Shown here: in pieces, positions 1-11,709 of the stretch | Layout: each line of letters opens with the position of its first letter | Position numbering within the stretch: position 1 is the first letter of the stretch | From: Lysobacter sp. MMG2 | GTDB lineage: Bacteria > Pseudomonadota > Gammaproteobacteria > Xanthomonadales > Xanthomonadaceae | DNA length: 64,000 nucleotides | NCBI RefSeq assembly: GCF_016735495.2 | Contig: NZ_JAERQY020000003.1 | Coordinates: 62,001-126,000 of the forward strand | Direction of reading: 5' to 3' | Program-made: the position numbers and the translations under genes | The notes under the pieces: model-generated | Database searches by the model: none | Told to the model about the DNA's origin: nothing | The model's input: only the letters and a program-made list of their open reading frames with translations

Positions 1-152
1 TTTGCTGTTGCTGTTCACAGGTAGCCGGTAAAGCGTGAAACGCCCCTGGAGAGTGCCGCCGTGCGGCGGCCCAAAAGCCCCGCCTCCGCGGGAATGACAG
101 TGAAATGGTTCACCGCTTAGGGAGTACACGTGCGCATCAGCCGCACGTCACC
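1..152. repeat. Intergenic repeat mosaic at window start
   Basis: This stretch has no gene. It holds a short GCTGTT microsatellite (about 3-16), a perfect hairpin gccgcc-gtgc-ggcggc (about 55-70), and a 'cgcgggaatgacagtgaaatgg' type element (about 85-110). The same combination recurs at 47.5-48.0 kb. It lies just 3' of the minus-strand glycosyltransferase gene. Confidence 0.6.
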
Positions 153-1838
153 TCACCGACACCCCACCGCCGCCTCGCCCGGCACCAGCGTCCACCCGCG
201 CCGGTTCGCATTTCCCAGGTGCTGCGTTCGCGCCACATCGACGCATCCCGCCAGCGCCACGTCCTGCACCAGCAACCACCGCGACTGCGGCGCCTCGCGC
301 TGCCAGCGCAGGCCGTGCTGCATCTGTTCGTCGAAGTCGACCTTGAAGCCGAATTCCGCCACCGGGCGATCGGCCATCAGCAGGTTCTGCTCGCGCCACG
401 CCACCAACCCCAGCTCTGCGTCCGGCCCGATGCGACGCCCGACCTCGGTCATCAGTCCGCGTGCCGAAGACGAATCGTTGAGCAGCGGCGTCAACATCAG
501 ACCAAACGCCACCCACAGCCCCGACAGCAGCGCGATCATGCCCGCGAACGGTCGCCGGCGACCGGTCCACAGCAGGCACAGCACGCCCCACACGCCGATC
601 GCGGTGACGCACATCGCCAGTGCCGCGGCCTCGTTCTGCAGTCCGCGTTCGGCGACGAAACGGCGCTCGAAACCCGGATCGCCCAGCCACATCGCCAGCC
701 CGCCCAGCAGCATCGCGAAGGCGAAGACGCAGGTGAAACCGAACGCCACCCACTGCACCGCGCGCTTGCGCATCAGCCCGGGCAGCAGCGGCCCCAGCGC
801 CAGCGCCAGCATCGGCAGCGCCGGCAGGATGTACATGTCGCGCTTGCCGCTGGGCAGGGTGAAGAACAGCAGCACCAGCAGCCACCACGCCAGCGGCAGC
901 AGGTAGCGCGGATCGCGACGACGCAGGCGACGGCGCCACGCCGGTATCGCCCACGGCAACGCCAGCACCGTCGGCAGCCACATCGTCGCCATCACTTCGA
1001 GGAAGTACCACACCGGTTGGCCGTGGTCCCACGACGCGCCGTAACGCTTGGCCGTCTGGCGCAGCAGGATGTCGTCCACGTACGCGCGGTACTCCGGCCC
1101 GGTGCTGCCGAGCGCGGCCACCAGCATCGGCACCAGCCACACGCACGCGGCGAGCACGAACGCCAGCGGCCCCAGCCAGAAGCGCGGATCGCGCACGTGC
1201 ACCTTCACGCCCCAGCCGCGCAGCGAGGCGATGCCCGCCGGCACCAGCATCAGCAGCACCACGATGCCCACGCCCTTGGTGATGATGCCCAGCGCGGCGC
1301 AGGCCCAGCCGAGCATCCACATCGGCCAGTCCGGCCCGCCGGCTCCATTCGGGCCCGTCCGCGCGATCTGGAGGACGTGCCGCAGCAGGCCGTAATTGCC
1401 CAGCGTGATCCAGAACACCACGAGCGGATCGATCTGCGCCTTCTTCGCCTGCCAGGTGAACTGCAGCGCGAACAGCAGCGCATAGCCCGCGTAGAGGCCC
1501 ACGCGCCGCGTCCACAGGCGCGAGCCCAGGTCCACGACGCACCACAGCGTTCCCAACGCGGCCAGCAGCGACGGCAGCAGGAAGGCGACGCGCCAGTTGC
1601 CGAACACCGTGTAGGCGATCGCCTGCAACCACATGAAGAGCGGCGGCTTGTCCGAGTACAGCTCCTGGCCGCGGTGCGGGAACAGCCAGTCGCCGCTTTC
1701 CACCATGTGCTTCGCCACCAGGGTGAAGCGCGGCTCGTCGGCAGGCCAGGGATCACGCAGTCCCAGTCCGGCGCCGAGCACGAGCAGGGCGAGGATCCAG
1801 AACAACCAGGTTTCGCGGGTGCGGGCGTTCGTCGGCAT
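153..1838 (-). CDS. ArnT-like membrane glycosyltransferase (GT39/PMT type)
   Basis: This is a 561-residue polytopic membrane protein of the dolichyl-phosphate-mannose mannosyltransferase / ArnT superfamily. Members transfer a sugar from a polyprenyl-phosphate carrier to lipid A or protein on the outer face of the inner membrane. The first transmembrane helix (residues about 10-25) is followed by the family's acidic loop motif ADEPRF and a KPPLFMW segment, as in ArnT. Many hydrophobic segments and a soluble C-terminal part follow. I chose the ATG at 1838 (MPTNAR); an in-frame ATG at 1850 is also possible. It lies 62 bases downstream of rsmB on the same strand and is probably the last gene of the def-fmt-rsmB run. 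No arnBCADF genes are nearby, so lipid A aminoarabinose transfer is not established and the acceptor is unknown. Confidence 0.8.
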   Translation of the reverse strand: MPTNARTRETWLFWILALLVLGAGLGLRDPWPADEPRFTLVAKHMVESGDWLFPHRGQELYSDKPPLFMWLQAIAYTVFGNWRVAFLLPSLLAALGTLWCVVDLGSRLWTRRVGLYAGYALLFALQFTWQAKKAQIDPLVVFWITLGNYGLLRHVLQIARTGPNGAGGPDWPMWMLGWACAALGIITKGVGIVVLLMLVPAGIASLRGWGVKVHVRDPRFWLGPLAFVLAACVWLVPMLVAALGSTGPEYRAYVDDILLRQTAKRYGASWDHGQPVWYFLEVMATMWLPTVLALPWAIPAWRRRLRRRDPRYLLPLAWWLLVLLFFTLPSGKRDMYILPALPMLALALGPLLPGLMRKRAVQWVAFGFTCVFAFAMLLGGLAMWLGDPGFERRFVAERGLQNEAAALAMCVTAIGVWGVLCLLWTGRRRPFAGMIALLSGLWVAFGLMLTPLLNDSSSARGLMTEVGRRIGPDAELGLVAWREQNLLMADRPVAEFGFKVDFDEQMQHGLRWQREAPQSRWLLVQDVALAGCVDVARTQHLGNANRRGWTLVPGEAAVGCR

Positions 1839-1900
1839 CGCGCGGATCATAGCCGCGCGATGTGCCCCCAATGTCAGAACGGAGTTAGCCGAAGACGGGA

Positions 1901-3208
1901 CTAGCCCGTGACCCGCTTGCGCAGCCGTGCGTAGAAGAAGCCGTCGAATCCGCCCTCGCCCGGCAGGCGCTGCCGGCCTGGACCGGCGGCACGACCGAAG
2001 CGTTCGTCCAGCGACTCCGCGGCCGCATCGGGCGTACGCGCCAGGAACGCCTCGACCTGCGCCTCGTTCTCGGCCTTGAGGATCGAGCACGTGGCATACA
2101 GCAGCACGCCGCCCGGCGCGACCGTGGCCCACAGCGCGTCGAGCAATCGCGCCTGCGTGGCGATCAGCGCGTCCAGGTCGGAAGCGCGACGGTGCTGCAA
2201 CACATCGGGCTGGCGTCGCACGATGCCCGTGGCCGAACACGGCGCGTCGAGCAGCACGGCATCGAACGGCGTGCCGTCCCACCATGCGGCGGTGTCGCCG
2301 GCATCGGCCGCGGCCAGCGTCACGCTCGCGCCGAGATCGAGCCGCGACAGGTTGGCGCGCACGCGCTCCAGGCGGTGCGCGTCGATGTCGATGGCGGTGA
2401 GGCGCACGCTGGCGTCGCGTTCGATCAGGTGCGCGGCCTTGCCGCCGGGTGCGACGCAGGCATCGAGCACGCGCGCGGCCGGCGCGGCCGAGAGCGCATC
2501 GGCGACGAGTTGCGCCGACGCGTCCTGCACCGACACATCGCCATCGGCGAAGCCCGGCAATGTGGCGACGGCGACGGGTACGTCCAGGCGCACGGCATCG
2601 GGCACGGCGGCATCGAGCTGCGCGGCGATGCCCGCTTCGTGCAGGCGTTCGAGGTACTGCGCGGGCGTGGTGCGGCGACGGTTCGCGCGCAGCCACATCG
2701 GCGGTTCGGCGGCGCTGGCGTCGAGGATCGCGCGCTCATCCTGCGGCCAGTCGGCGGCGATGCGATCGCGCAGCCAGCGCGGCCAATGCGCATGCGCTTC
2801 GCCGGCCGGAATGCCTTCGCGTTGCGCGCGACGCAGCAGCGCGTTCACCAGCCCGGCCTGATGCGTGCGACCCAGCGCGCGCGCCGCATCGACCGTCGCC
2901 GCCAGCGCCGCGTGCGCGGGCAGCGCGAGCGGATCGAGCTGGGCCATGCCGGCGAACAGCAGCGCCTTGAGCTCGCCGTCGCGGCGCGGCAATGGCTTGC
3001 TCATCCACGCCGACAGCGCCGACTCGTAGCGCGCCGGCTGGCGCAGCACGGCGAAACAGATCGCCTCCACCAGCGCGCGATCGCGCGGATCGGCGAGCGT
3101 GGGCAATGCCTGCGACAGTTCGGCCTTGAGCGAACGGCCGCGATGGAGCACCGCGTCGAGCACGCGCGCGGCGGTGACGCGGGTCTGCACGCCGGGGGAA
3201 GGTTTCAT
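1901..3208 (-). CDS. rsmB: 16S rRNA (cytosine(967)-C(5))-methyltransferase RsmB
   Basis: A 435-residue enzyme that methylates C967 of 16S rRNA using S-adenosylmethionine. The N-terminal third is a NusB-like RNA-binding domain ([14 protein letters not shown] onward). The C-terminal Rossmann methyltransferase shows the SAM loop [14 protein letters not shown], the motif IV segment [10 protein letters not shown] and the catalytic-cysteine motif YATCS, in the order expected for the family. Length matches E. coli RsmB (429). I chose the ATG at 3208 (MKPSPGVQ) because it begins 7 bases after the fmt stop and the NusB-like homology starts there. Reading further upstream in this frame only crosses fmt. 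Co-transcription with fmt and def is the usual arrangement in gammaproteobacteria. Confidence 0.95.
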   Translation of the reverse strand: MKPSPGVQTRVTAARVLDAVLHRGRSLKAELSQALPTLADPRDRALVEAICFAVLRQPARYESALSAWMSKPLPRRDGELKALLFAGMAQLDPLALPAHAALAATVDAARALGRTHQAGLVNALLRRAQREGIPAGEAHAHWPRWLRDRIAADWPQDERAILDASAAEPPMWLRANRRRTTPAQYLERLHEAGIAAQLDAAVPDAVRLDVPVAVATLPGFADGDVSVQDASAQLVADALSAAPAARVLDACVAPGGKAAHLIERDASVRLTAIDIDAHRLERVRANLSRLDLGASVTLAAADAGDTAAWWDGTPFDAVLLDAPCSATGIVRRQPDVLQHRRASDLDALIATQARLLDALWATVAPGGVLLYATCSILKAENEAQVEAFLARTPDAAAESLDERFGRAAGPGRQRLPGEGGFDGFFYARLRKRVTG

Positions 3209-3215
3209 CACGGTC

Positions 3216-4133
3216 TCAGCGCACCAGGTCGCGACGACCGTTGAGGTAGTCGGCGGCGGTGATTGCCTTGCCGCCTTCGCGCTGCAGTACGCGGATGCGC
3301 AGCGCGCCTTCGCCACAGGCGATGTCCAGACCGTCGCGCGAGGCGCGCAGCAGCGTGCCCGGCGCGGCGCAATGCGCTTCGTCCAGCGCGACCACGCCGT
3401 GCAGACGCAGGCGCTCGCCGGCGACGTTGGCTTCGGCCATCGGCCAGGGGTTGAACGCACGCACCTTGTTCGCCAGCGCGCGCGCCGGCTGCGACCAGTC
3501 CAGGCGCGCCTCGCTCTTGTCGAGCTTGTGCGCGTAGGTGACGCCCTCTTCCGGCTGCGGCTGCGGCACGGGGCGGATGTCGGCGCGCAGCAGGCCCAGT
3601 CCGTCGGAGAGCACCTGCGCGCCGAGCGTGGAAAGGCGGTCGTGCAACTGTCCCCCGGTCTCGCTCTCGCCTATCTCGAGGGCCTGCGAGAGCAGCACCG
3701 GGCCGGTGTCCAGGCCCTTTTCCATCTGCATCAGGCACACGCCGCTGCGCGTGTCGCCGGCTTCGATCGCGCGCTGGATCGGCGCCGCGCCGCGCCAGCG
3801 CGGCAGCAGCGAGGCGTGCACGTTCCAGCAGCCGTAGGTGGGAATGTCGAGCACCGACTGCGGCAGGATCAGGCCGTAGGCGACCACGATCATCAGGTCC
3901 GGTTGCAGCGCGCGCAGCGCGTCCTTCGACACGGCGGACTTGAAGTTTTCCGGCTGCAGCACCGGAATGCCGCGCAGCAGCGCCTCGCGCTTGACCGGCG
4001 AAGGCGTGAGCTCGCGCCCGCGACCGGCGGGGCGATCAGGCTGGGTGTAGACCGCGACGATCTCGCCCCGCTGCGCAGCGGCGCGCAGGCACGGGACGGC
4101 AAAATCGGGGGTACCGGCGAAGACTAGGCGCAT
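3216..4133 (-). CDS. fmt: Methionyl-tRNA formyltransferase
   Basis: A 305-residue cytosolic enzyme that formylates initiator Met-tRNA with 10-formyltetrahydrofolate. The N-terminus [16 protein letters not shown] is diagnostic. The catalytic region has [20 protein letters not shown], containing the catalytic Asn and His, and the downstream Asp in GLDTGPVL. The C-terminal OB-like tRNA-binding domain follows. The start at 4133 is fixed by this N-terminus; an upstream in-frame extension would be encoded by intergenic GGGATTC repeats and is surely not protein. It sits between def (upstream, about 104 bases away across the repeat) and rsmB (7 bases downstream), consistent with the classical def-fmt-rsmB operon. 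Confidence 0.97.
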   Translation of the reverse strand: MRLVFAGTPDFAVPCLRAAAQRGEIVAVYTQPDRPAGRGRELTPSPVKREALLRGIPVLQPENFKSAVSKDALRALQPDLMIVVAYGLILPQSVLDIPTYGCWNVHASLLPRWRGAAPIQRAIEAGDTRSGVCLMQMEKGLDTGPVLLSQALEIGESETGGQLHDRLSTLGAQVLSDGLGLLRADIRPVPQPQPEEGVTYAHKLDKSEARLDWSQPARALANKVRAFNPWPMAEANVAGERLRLHGVVALDEAHCAAPGTLLRASRDGLDIACGEGALRIRVLQREGGKAITAADYLNGRRDLVR

Positions 4134-4140
4134 GAGGGGA

Positions 4141-4233
4141 CCGGGATTCGGGATTGGGGATTCGAGATTCGGAAAGCCCACACCCGAGACGGGTCCGCTT
4201 CACGAATCCCGAATCACGAATCCCGAATCCCGG
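4141..4233. repeat. Inverted GGGATTC/GAATCCC heptad repeat, copy 1
   Basis: Arm 1 (4141-4172) is built of degenerate GGGATTC heptads, and arm 2 (4203-4233) of the complementary GAATCCC heptads, so the RNA could form a long hairpin. It fills the def-fmt gap, splitting an otherwise tight operon. Two further copies lie at 26.9 kb and 51.7-51.9 kb, each beside a gene 3' end. Confidence 0.8.
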
Positions 4234-4237
4234 TTTC

Positions 4238-4753
4238 TCAGGCCGCGGCCTGGCGACGCGCCTTGGCGAGCTTCTTGCGCACCATCTCGCGCTTGAGCGG
4301 CGAGAGGTAATCGACGAACAGCTTGCCCGCGAGGTGGTCCATCTCGTGCTGGATGCACACGGCCAGCAGACCGTCGACGTCCAGCTCGCATTCCTTGGCG
4401 GCGCGATCGAGGAACTTCACCGTGATCCGGTTGGCGCGGGTGACGTCGGCGAAGATGCCCGGGACCGACAGGCAGCCTTCCTGGTACACCTGCTCGCCAT
4501 CGCGCGCGACGATCTCCGGGTTGATGAAGACCATCGGCTGGTTCTTCTCCTCGCTGATGTCGATGACCATGAAGCGCTGGTGCACGTCGACCTGGCTGGC
4601 GGCCAGCCCGATGCCCGGGGCCTCGTACATGGTCTCGAACATGTCGTCGATCAGCTTCTGGAAGTCGGCATCGGCGACACGCGCGGGATCAACCTTCGCA
4701 GCGACGGTGCGCAGGCGCGGATCGGGGAATTCGAGGATGGGGAGCAGGGCCAT
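4238..4753 (-). CDS. def: Peptide deformylase
   Basis: A 171-residue metalloenzyme that removes the N-formyl group from nascent proteins, undoing Fmt's modification after initiation. All three family boxes are present: GIGLAA (residues 47-52), EGCLSVPG with metal ligand Cys94, and QHEMDH with ligands His136 and His140 and catalytic Glu137. The length is normal for bacterial type 1 deformylases. The basic C-terminus [12 protein letters not shown] resembles other gammaproteobacterial forms. It is the first gene of the minus-strand run def-fmt-rsmB-glycosyltransferase and is divergent from the LysM gene. A TACAAT hexamer on the minus strand at about 4799-4804 is a plausible -10 element, without a convincing -35. 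Confidence 0.97.
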   Translation of the reverse strand: MALLPILEFPDPRLRTVAAKVDPARVADADFQKLIDDMFETMYEAPGIGLAASQVDVHQRFMVIDISEEKNQPMVFINPEIVARDGEQVYQEGCLSVPGIFADVTRANRITVKFLDRAAKECELDVDGLLAVCIQHEMDHLAGKLFVDYLSPLKREMVRKKLAKARRQAAA

Positions 4754-4827
4754 GGCGTGGAAATGGGGGCTTGTGTCACAACCGCAAGAAGTAGCGTGAT
4801 TGTAACCCCGTTATGGGCCCCGAACGC

Positions 4828-4858
4828 TTGCAACCCTGCGGTTCTTCTGGGCTATAGT
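4828..4858 (+). promoter_or_regulatory. Candidate promoter of the LysM gene
   Basis: TTGCAA (4828-4833) and TATAGT (4853-4858) are separated by 19 bases, slightly longer than ideal. The expected start near 4865 would give a leader of about 68 bases, ending in the ribosome site AAGGGGA (4919-4925), 7 bases before the ATG. Confidence 0.5.
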
Positions 4859-4932
4859 GCCCCGGGGCCCCACCTTCACGGGTTGTGTTGGGGAAGCTGC
4901 TTGGGGCAGCGGGGCGGTAAGGGGATTGCCAG

Positions 4933-6090
4933 ATGGCCACGATGCTTAAACCGTTGCGCACGGTGATGACCGCTGCGTTGCTCACGATTGCCACCTATGG
5001 TGTGGCCGCCGAGCTCACCGCCGATCACCCGGACACCTACGTGGTGAAGAAGGGTGACACCTTGTGGGACATCGCAGGGCGTTTCCTGAAGAAGCCGTGG
5101 CTGTGGCCGGAAATCTGGCAGGCCAACCCGCAGGTCAAGAACCCGCACCTGATCTTCCCGGGCGACGTGCTGTCGCTGGCCTACCTCGACCGCGTGGCGG
5201 TTCAGGAAGGTCCGCGCCAGGAAGCGCCGATCAACGCCATTCCGTTGTCCGAGGTGGAGGCCTTCCTGAAGGACCTGCGCGTCGTCGACGAGTTCGAACA
5301 CCTGCCCTACGTGGTGGGCCTGGAAGAGGACCGCCTGCGCGCCAGCGGCAACCAGGTCGTCTACGTGAAGGGCCTGGCCGACGCTCAACCGGGCCAGCGC
5401 TACATGGTCGTTCGCCCGAGCCAGCGCTTCCAGACGCTGGATCCGCGCCGCTGCTGCGAGCCCTCGGGCCGCCGTCCGCAGACGCTGGATTTCCGCGGCC
5501 AGCGCAACTGGGGCACCGAGAGCCTGTGGGCCTACCAGCTGCCGCCGGGCGGCGGTGAGTTCCTGGGCTACGAACTGGCCAAGGTCACCAGCGGCACCAT
5601 CAGCCGCGGCATCGTCGGCGACGCCGAAGCCGCCACGCTGCTGGTCGACGACAACGGCCGCGAAGTGCGCGCCGGCGACCGCCTGATCCCGGTCGAGGCG
5701 CAGTCCTTCGATCTGCAGTTCATCCCGCATCCGCCCGCACAGGAACCGGCCGTCGACCGGGCCCGCGTGATCGCCGTGACCGACATGGTCACCAACGGCG
5801 GCACCCGTGACGTCGTTGCCCTCTCCGTCGGCGCTGCCGATGGCGTGGACAACGGCACCGTGTTCTCGGTGTGGCGCCAGGGCAGCGTCGAGGTCGACCG
5901 CGTCAAGGCCGGCATCGACCGCAGCCCGGACGCGCACACCCGCGGCGAGAAGGTGAAGATGCCCGACGAGTTCACCAGCCACGTCATGGTGTTCCGCACC
6001 TTCGACAAGGTCAGCTACGCACTCGTGATGGACGGCATCCGCCCGACCCACCTGGGCTACCGCCTGAAGCATCCGGACGCGACGAACTGA
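4933..6090 (+). CDS. LysM peptidoglycan-binding protein, exported
   Basis: A 385-residue protein with an N-terminal signal peptide (hydrophobic residues 9-25, probable cleavage after GVAA) and one LysM domain at residues about 35-82 (YVVKKGDTLWDIAGRFL and IWQANPQVKNPHLIFPGDVL). It should bind peptidoglycan from the periplasm. The remaining 300 residues contain no motif I recognise; homologues with this architecture sit beside dprA in many gammaproteobacteria. The start is supported by AAGGGGA 7 bases upstream. It is followed by a palindrome and then dprA on the same strand, and is divergent from def. Confidence 0.9.
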   Translation: MATMLKPLRTVMTAALLTIATYGVAAELTADHPDTYVVKKGDTLWDIAGRFLKKPWLWPEIWQANPQVKNPHLIFPGDVLSLAYLDRVAVQEGPRQEAPINAIPLSEVEAFLKDLRVVDEFEHLPYVVGLEEDRLRASGNQVVYVKGLADAQPGQRYMVVRPSQRFQTLDPRRCCEPSGRRPQTLDFRGQRNWGTESLWAYQLPPGGGEFLGYELAKVTSGTISRGIVGDAEAATLLVDDNGREVRAGDRLIPVEAQSFDLQFIPHPPAQEPAVDRARVIAVTDMVTNGGTRDVVALSVGAADGVDNGTVFSVWRQGSVEVDRVKAGIDRSPDAHTRGEKVKMPDEFTSHVMVFRTFDKVSYALVMDGIRPTHLGYRLKHPDATN

Positions 6091-6124
6091 CATCCGGTTC
6101 CGGAGTCTTCCGATCCGAACACGC

Positions 6125-6146
6125 GACGGCGCCCTAGGGCGCCGTC
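6125..6146 (+). terminator. Perfect palindrome between LysM gene and dprA
   Basis: The sequence gacggcgcccta/gggcgccgtc is an 11-base-pair perfect inverted repeat with no loop, followed by gtcgtttcc rather than a clear T-run. It could attenuate transcription between the two genes, but it is not a canonical intrinsic terminator. Confidence 0.35.
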
Positions 6147-6171
6147 GTCGTTTCCGGCCGATGCTGGTCGG

Positions 6172-7311
6172 ATGACCGCGCCGTCCCAGGAAGAATCCGC
6201 CGCACTGCTCCGCCTCATCGCCGCCGGCGGGTCGCTGGAAGCGCGGCGTGCGTTGATCAAACGCCACGGTGGCGTGGCGGCCGCGCTGGCCGCCGGCCGC
6301 GACGCGTGGCGCGCGGCCGGCCTGACGGACGAGCACGTCGCGCAGCTGTCCCAGACCACGCCGCCACCGCGCGCAGTGGCCTGGCTGCAGGCACCGCAGC
6401 ACCACCTGATCGGCTGGCTCGATCCGGACTACCCGCCCCTGCTGCGCGGCTCGCCAAGCCCGCCGTTGGCGTTGTTCGTCGCCGGCGATCCGGCGTTGTT
6501 GTGGCATCCGTCGGTGGCGCTGGTCGGCAGCCGCGCGCCGACGCCGGGCGGGCGCGACAACGCGCGCGGGTTCGCGCGGGCGCTGGCCGCCTCGGGCTTC
6601 GCGGTCACCAGCGGCCTCGCCGCGGGGATCGACACCGCCGCGCACCTGGCCACGCTGGAGGCGGACGGCCGCACGGTGGCGGTGCTGGGCACCGGCGTCG
6701 ACGTCCCGTACCCGCGCTCGAACGCGGCGCTGCACGCCCGCATCGTCGAGCACGGCGCCGTCGTCAGCGAATACCTTCCCGGCACCGGGCCGGTGGCGTT
6801 CCACTTCCCCAGCCGCAACCGGATCCTCGCCGGGCTGGCGCTGGGGACGGTGGTGGTCGAGGCGGCCGAACGTTCCGGCGCGCTGATCACCGCCCGTCTC
6901 GCGGCGGAAGCCGGGCGGGATGTCTTCGCCCTGCCCGGCTCCATCCACAACCCGCTGGCCCGCGGCTGCCACCGCCTCATCCGCGACGGGGCCGGTCTGG
7001 TCGAGTCCGCGGGCGAGGTCGTGGCCGCTCTCGCCCCGCAGGCCGCATCCCTCGCGAGGGACTTGCGACTGCGCCTGGACGCCCCCATTCACCCTGTTCA
7101 CGAGGTCCCGGCCGGGGCTCGCGCTGGACCGGGGAACAAAGACCCCGACTACCAGTTGTTGTGGAAAGCCCTGGGCCACGACCCAACCGCTATGGATCAG
7201 CTCGTGGAGCGAACCGGATTGACGGCCGCTGCAGTGTCCTCCATGCTGCTGCTCATGGAGCTTGATGGCCGTGTTTTTTCACAGCATGGCCGGTACTTCC
7301 GCAGTCGCTGA
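6172..7311 (+). CDS. dprA: DNA-processing protein DprA
   Basis: A 379-residue cytosolic protein that binds incoming single-stranded DNA and loads RecA during natural transformation. A helical N-terminal domain is followed by the Rossmann-like DprA core. The core has ALVGSRAPTPGG, SGLAAGIDTAAH, VLGTGVDVPYPRSN, FPSRNRILAGL and GRDVFALPGSI. A C-terminal winged-helix domain (about 310-375, TAMDQLVERTGLTAAAVSSML) completes the usual three-part architecture. It lies between the LysM gene and smg, a standard neighbourhood. No other competence gene is in this window, so competence cannot be judged from here. Confidence 0.95.
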   Translation: MTAPSQEESAALLRLIAAGGSLEARRALIKRHGGVAAALAAGRDAWRAAGLTDEHVAQLSQTTPPPRAVAWLQAPQHHLIGWLDPDYPPLLRGSPSPPLALFVAGDPALLWHPSVALVGSRAPTPGGRDNARGFARALAASGFAVTSGLAAGIDTAAHLATLEADGRTVAVLGTGVDVPYPRSNAALHARIVEHGAVVSEYLPGTGPVAFHFPSRNRILAGLALGTVVVEAAERSGALITARLAAEAGRDVFALPGSIHNPLARGCHRLIRDGAGLVESAGEVVAALAPQAASLARDLRLRLDAPIHPVHEVPAGARAGPGNKDPDYQLLWKALGHDPTAMDQLVERTGLTAAAVSSMLLLMELDGRVFSQHGRYFRSR

Positions 7312-7398
7312 AGGCTCCCGTTCAGGGGAATCCGGACGCGCCGGCGGGCCACCCGCAAGTTCTGCCCACCGCGCCGCGAGCGGCGCAGGCCGAGGGAA

Positions 7399-7887
7399 AT
7401 GAAAGAGAGCATCCTGGACGTCCTGCTGTACCTGTTCGAGCATTACTTCACCGACGATGCGGACCTCGTCCGCGACCGAGATTCGCTCCGTAGCGGTCCC
7501 CTCTTCGACGAACTCGGCAAGGCCGGCTTCAGCCCCGCCGAGATCAATAAAGCCTTCGAATGGCTCGACGCGCTGGCCCAGCAACGGCCGAGCGCCAGCG
7601 CCCCGCGCGCCAACGGGCCGGTGCGCGTGTTCTTCGGCCCCGAGCTCGACAAGCTCGACGTGGAATGCCGCGGCTTCCTGCTGTTCCTGGAGCAGCACGG
7701 CGTGCTCGATGCCGACCAGCGCGAGCTGGTGCTCGACCGCGCCATGGCGCTGGACCAGGACGAGCTCGACCTGGACGACCTGAAGTGGGTCGTGCTGATG
7801 GTGCTGTTCAACCAGCCCGGCTCCGAGGCGGCCTACGCCTGGATGGAAACCCAGATGTTCGAGGACGAACCCGAGCCGGTGCACTGA
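7399..7887 (+). CDS. smg: Smg/DUF494 family protein
   Basis: A 162-residue acidic cytosolic protein of the Smg (DUF494) family, beginning [17 protein letters not shown], the family's signature N-terminus. The family is conserved downstream of dprA in proteobacteria; its biochemical role is not known. GAGGGAA at 7390-7396 is a good ribosome-binding site. It follows dprA by 87 bases, precedes the RDD gene by 87, and probably belongs to the same transcription unit. The DUF494 call rests on the N-terminal segment, the length and the gene order. Confidence 0.9.
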   Translation: MKESILDVLLYLFEHYFTDDADLVRDRDSLRSGPLFDELGKAGFSPAEINKAFEWLDALAQQRPSASAPRANGPVRVFFGPELDKLDVECRGFLLFLEQHGVLDADQRELVLDRAMALDQDELDLDDLKWVVLMVLFNQPGSEAAYAWMETQMFEDEPEPVH

Positions 7888-7974
7888 GCACCGCCGGGGG
7901 AGTCCTCAAGGCGCCTGGGGAGGCGCATGCGAGGCGGCATCGCAGCCGTCCGCCGAAACGCTAGGGGAAATCGC

Positions 7975-8907
7975 ATGACCGATTGGTACTACCACCTCCC
8001 GGGGCAGGGCCGAGTCGGGCCGCTCGACGCCGATGACGTGCGCGAGGCCTACCGCGACGGACGCGTCCAGCGCGACACGCTGGCCTGGCATGTCGGCGCG
8101 CGCGACTGGCAGCCGCTGGACCGCTTCTCCGAAACGCTGGGGCTGGATGCAGTGGCGCCGCCCGTCATGGCGCCGCAGGTGCCAGCGACGCCCGCCGCCA
8201 CTGCGTTCGAGTCGGTCGATCGCGCATCGCCCTACGCACCGCCGCGCGCAACGCTCAGCGAGGCCGGCGACTACCTCGGCGATGCCGGCGAGGTCGTGTA
8301 CGCGGGCTTCTGGAAGCGCCTCGCCGCGCTGATGATCGACGCGCTGGTGGTCACGATCGCTTATTACATCGTGCTGTTCGCCGGGCTGATCGCATTCGGC
8401 GTCGGCGCGTCCGGGCTGTTCTCCGGCAACCCGTCCGGCTCGCCGGGCACGATCGCGCTCCTGATGGCCGTGATCTACCTGGCCTACCCGGTCATCAGCG
8501 GGCTGTACTACATCGGCATGGAGTCCTCCTCCACGCAGGCCACGCTGGGCAAGATGGCGGTGGGCATCAAGGTGGCCGACGACGCCGGCCGCCGCCTGGC
8601 CCCGGGCCGCGCGCTGGGCCGTTGGGCCGCGCACCTGCTGTGCTACCTCACGCTTTACATCGGCTACATCATGGCCGCCTTCACCCAGCGCAAGCGCGGC
8701 CTGCACGACATGGTCGCCGGCACCCTGGTGGTCGACCGCTGGGCGTATACGGCCCATCCGGAGCGCCAGCAGCGGGGCCTGGGCGTGGTGGCCATCGTGG
8801 TGCTGATCCTGGGCGCCCTGGCCACGCTGGCCTACATCGGCATCGTCGCGGCGATCGCCCTGCCGGCCTACCAGGACTACGTGAACCGGGCCGCCGGCGT
8901 GGGCTGA
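7975..8907 (+). CDS. GYF_2 + RDD membrane protein with pilin-like C-terminus
   Basis: A 310-residue protein. Residues 1-50 form a GYF_2/DUF4339-type domain (DWYYHLPGQGRVGPL and DTLAWHVGARDWQPL). A linker leads to an RDD domain from about 105 (YAGFWKRLAALMIDALVV), with several transmembrane segments and the LGKMAVGIKV motif. The last 40 residues form another hydrophobic helix ending in AIALPAYQDYVNR, strikingly like the mature N-terminal helix of type IV pilins but at the wrong end of the protein. I chose the ATG at 7975 because it matches the GYF_2 domain start and has GGGGAAA just upstream; an upstream in-frame start at 7927 only adds arginine-rich sequence. Function is unknown; RDD proteins are thought to be transport-related. 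Confidence 0.85.
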   Translation: MTDWYYHLPGQGRVGPLDADDVREAYRDGRVQRDTLAWHVGARDWQPLDRFSETLGLDAVAPPVMAPQVPATPAATAFESVDRASPYAPPRATLSEAGDYLGDAGEVVYAGFWKRLAALMIDALVVTIAYYIVLFAGLIAFGVGASGLFSGNPSGSPGTIALLMAVIYLAYPVISGLYYIGMESSSTQATLGKMAVGIKVADDAGRRLAPGRALGRWAAHLLCYLTLYIGYIMAAFTQRKRGLHDMVAGTLVVDRWAYTAHPERQQRGLGVVAIVVLILGALATLAYIGIVAAIALPAYQDYVNRAAGVG

Positions 8908-8967
8908 CGGCGCGCCTGAACGGGGGCGTCGCGAGGGGCAGGGCGTCGCGGCTTCACGCCGCCGCGC

Positions 8968-8999
8968 TTGACAGTTCCGGCCAGCGCATGGCCTCAATA
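8968..8999 (+). promoter_or_regulatory. Possible topA promoter
   Basis: A perfect -35 hexamer TTGACA (8968-8973) lies about 20 bases before TCAATA (8994-8999), a weak, widely spaced -10. The site is in the 199-base gap before topA, where a separate promoter would make sense. Confidence 0.35.
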
Positions 9000-9106
9000 G
9001 AAAAAGAGAAGCCCCTCGACGCCCGCGACGCCACCGCGGGCGTAGTCTTCTCCCGCCTTCCTCCCGCCCCCCATCGCAGCACCGGATCAGGTCCTGCGGA
9101 GCCCCC

Positions 9107-11605
<2,499 letters not shown>

Positions 11606-11709
11606 GCGGACGCGCGCCGCGCCCTGGCGAACGGGGCGCGGACCACACGGGCAAGGTCCGCTCGAAGAGCGTGAGCGCCCCGGCGCGCAGCGCCCGGTAT
11701 CCTCATGCG

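Noticed and set aside
105-1904. A 599-residue plus-strand open frame antisense to the ArnT-like gene
   Set aside because: Composition is His/Arg/Gln-rich with no domain, as expected from the reverse complement of a high-G+C coding frame; the opposite strand encodes a clear membrane glycosyltransferase.
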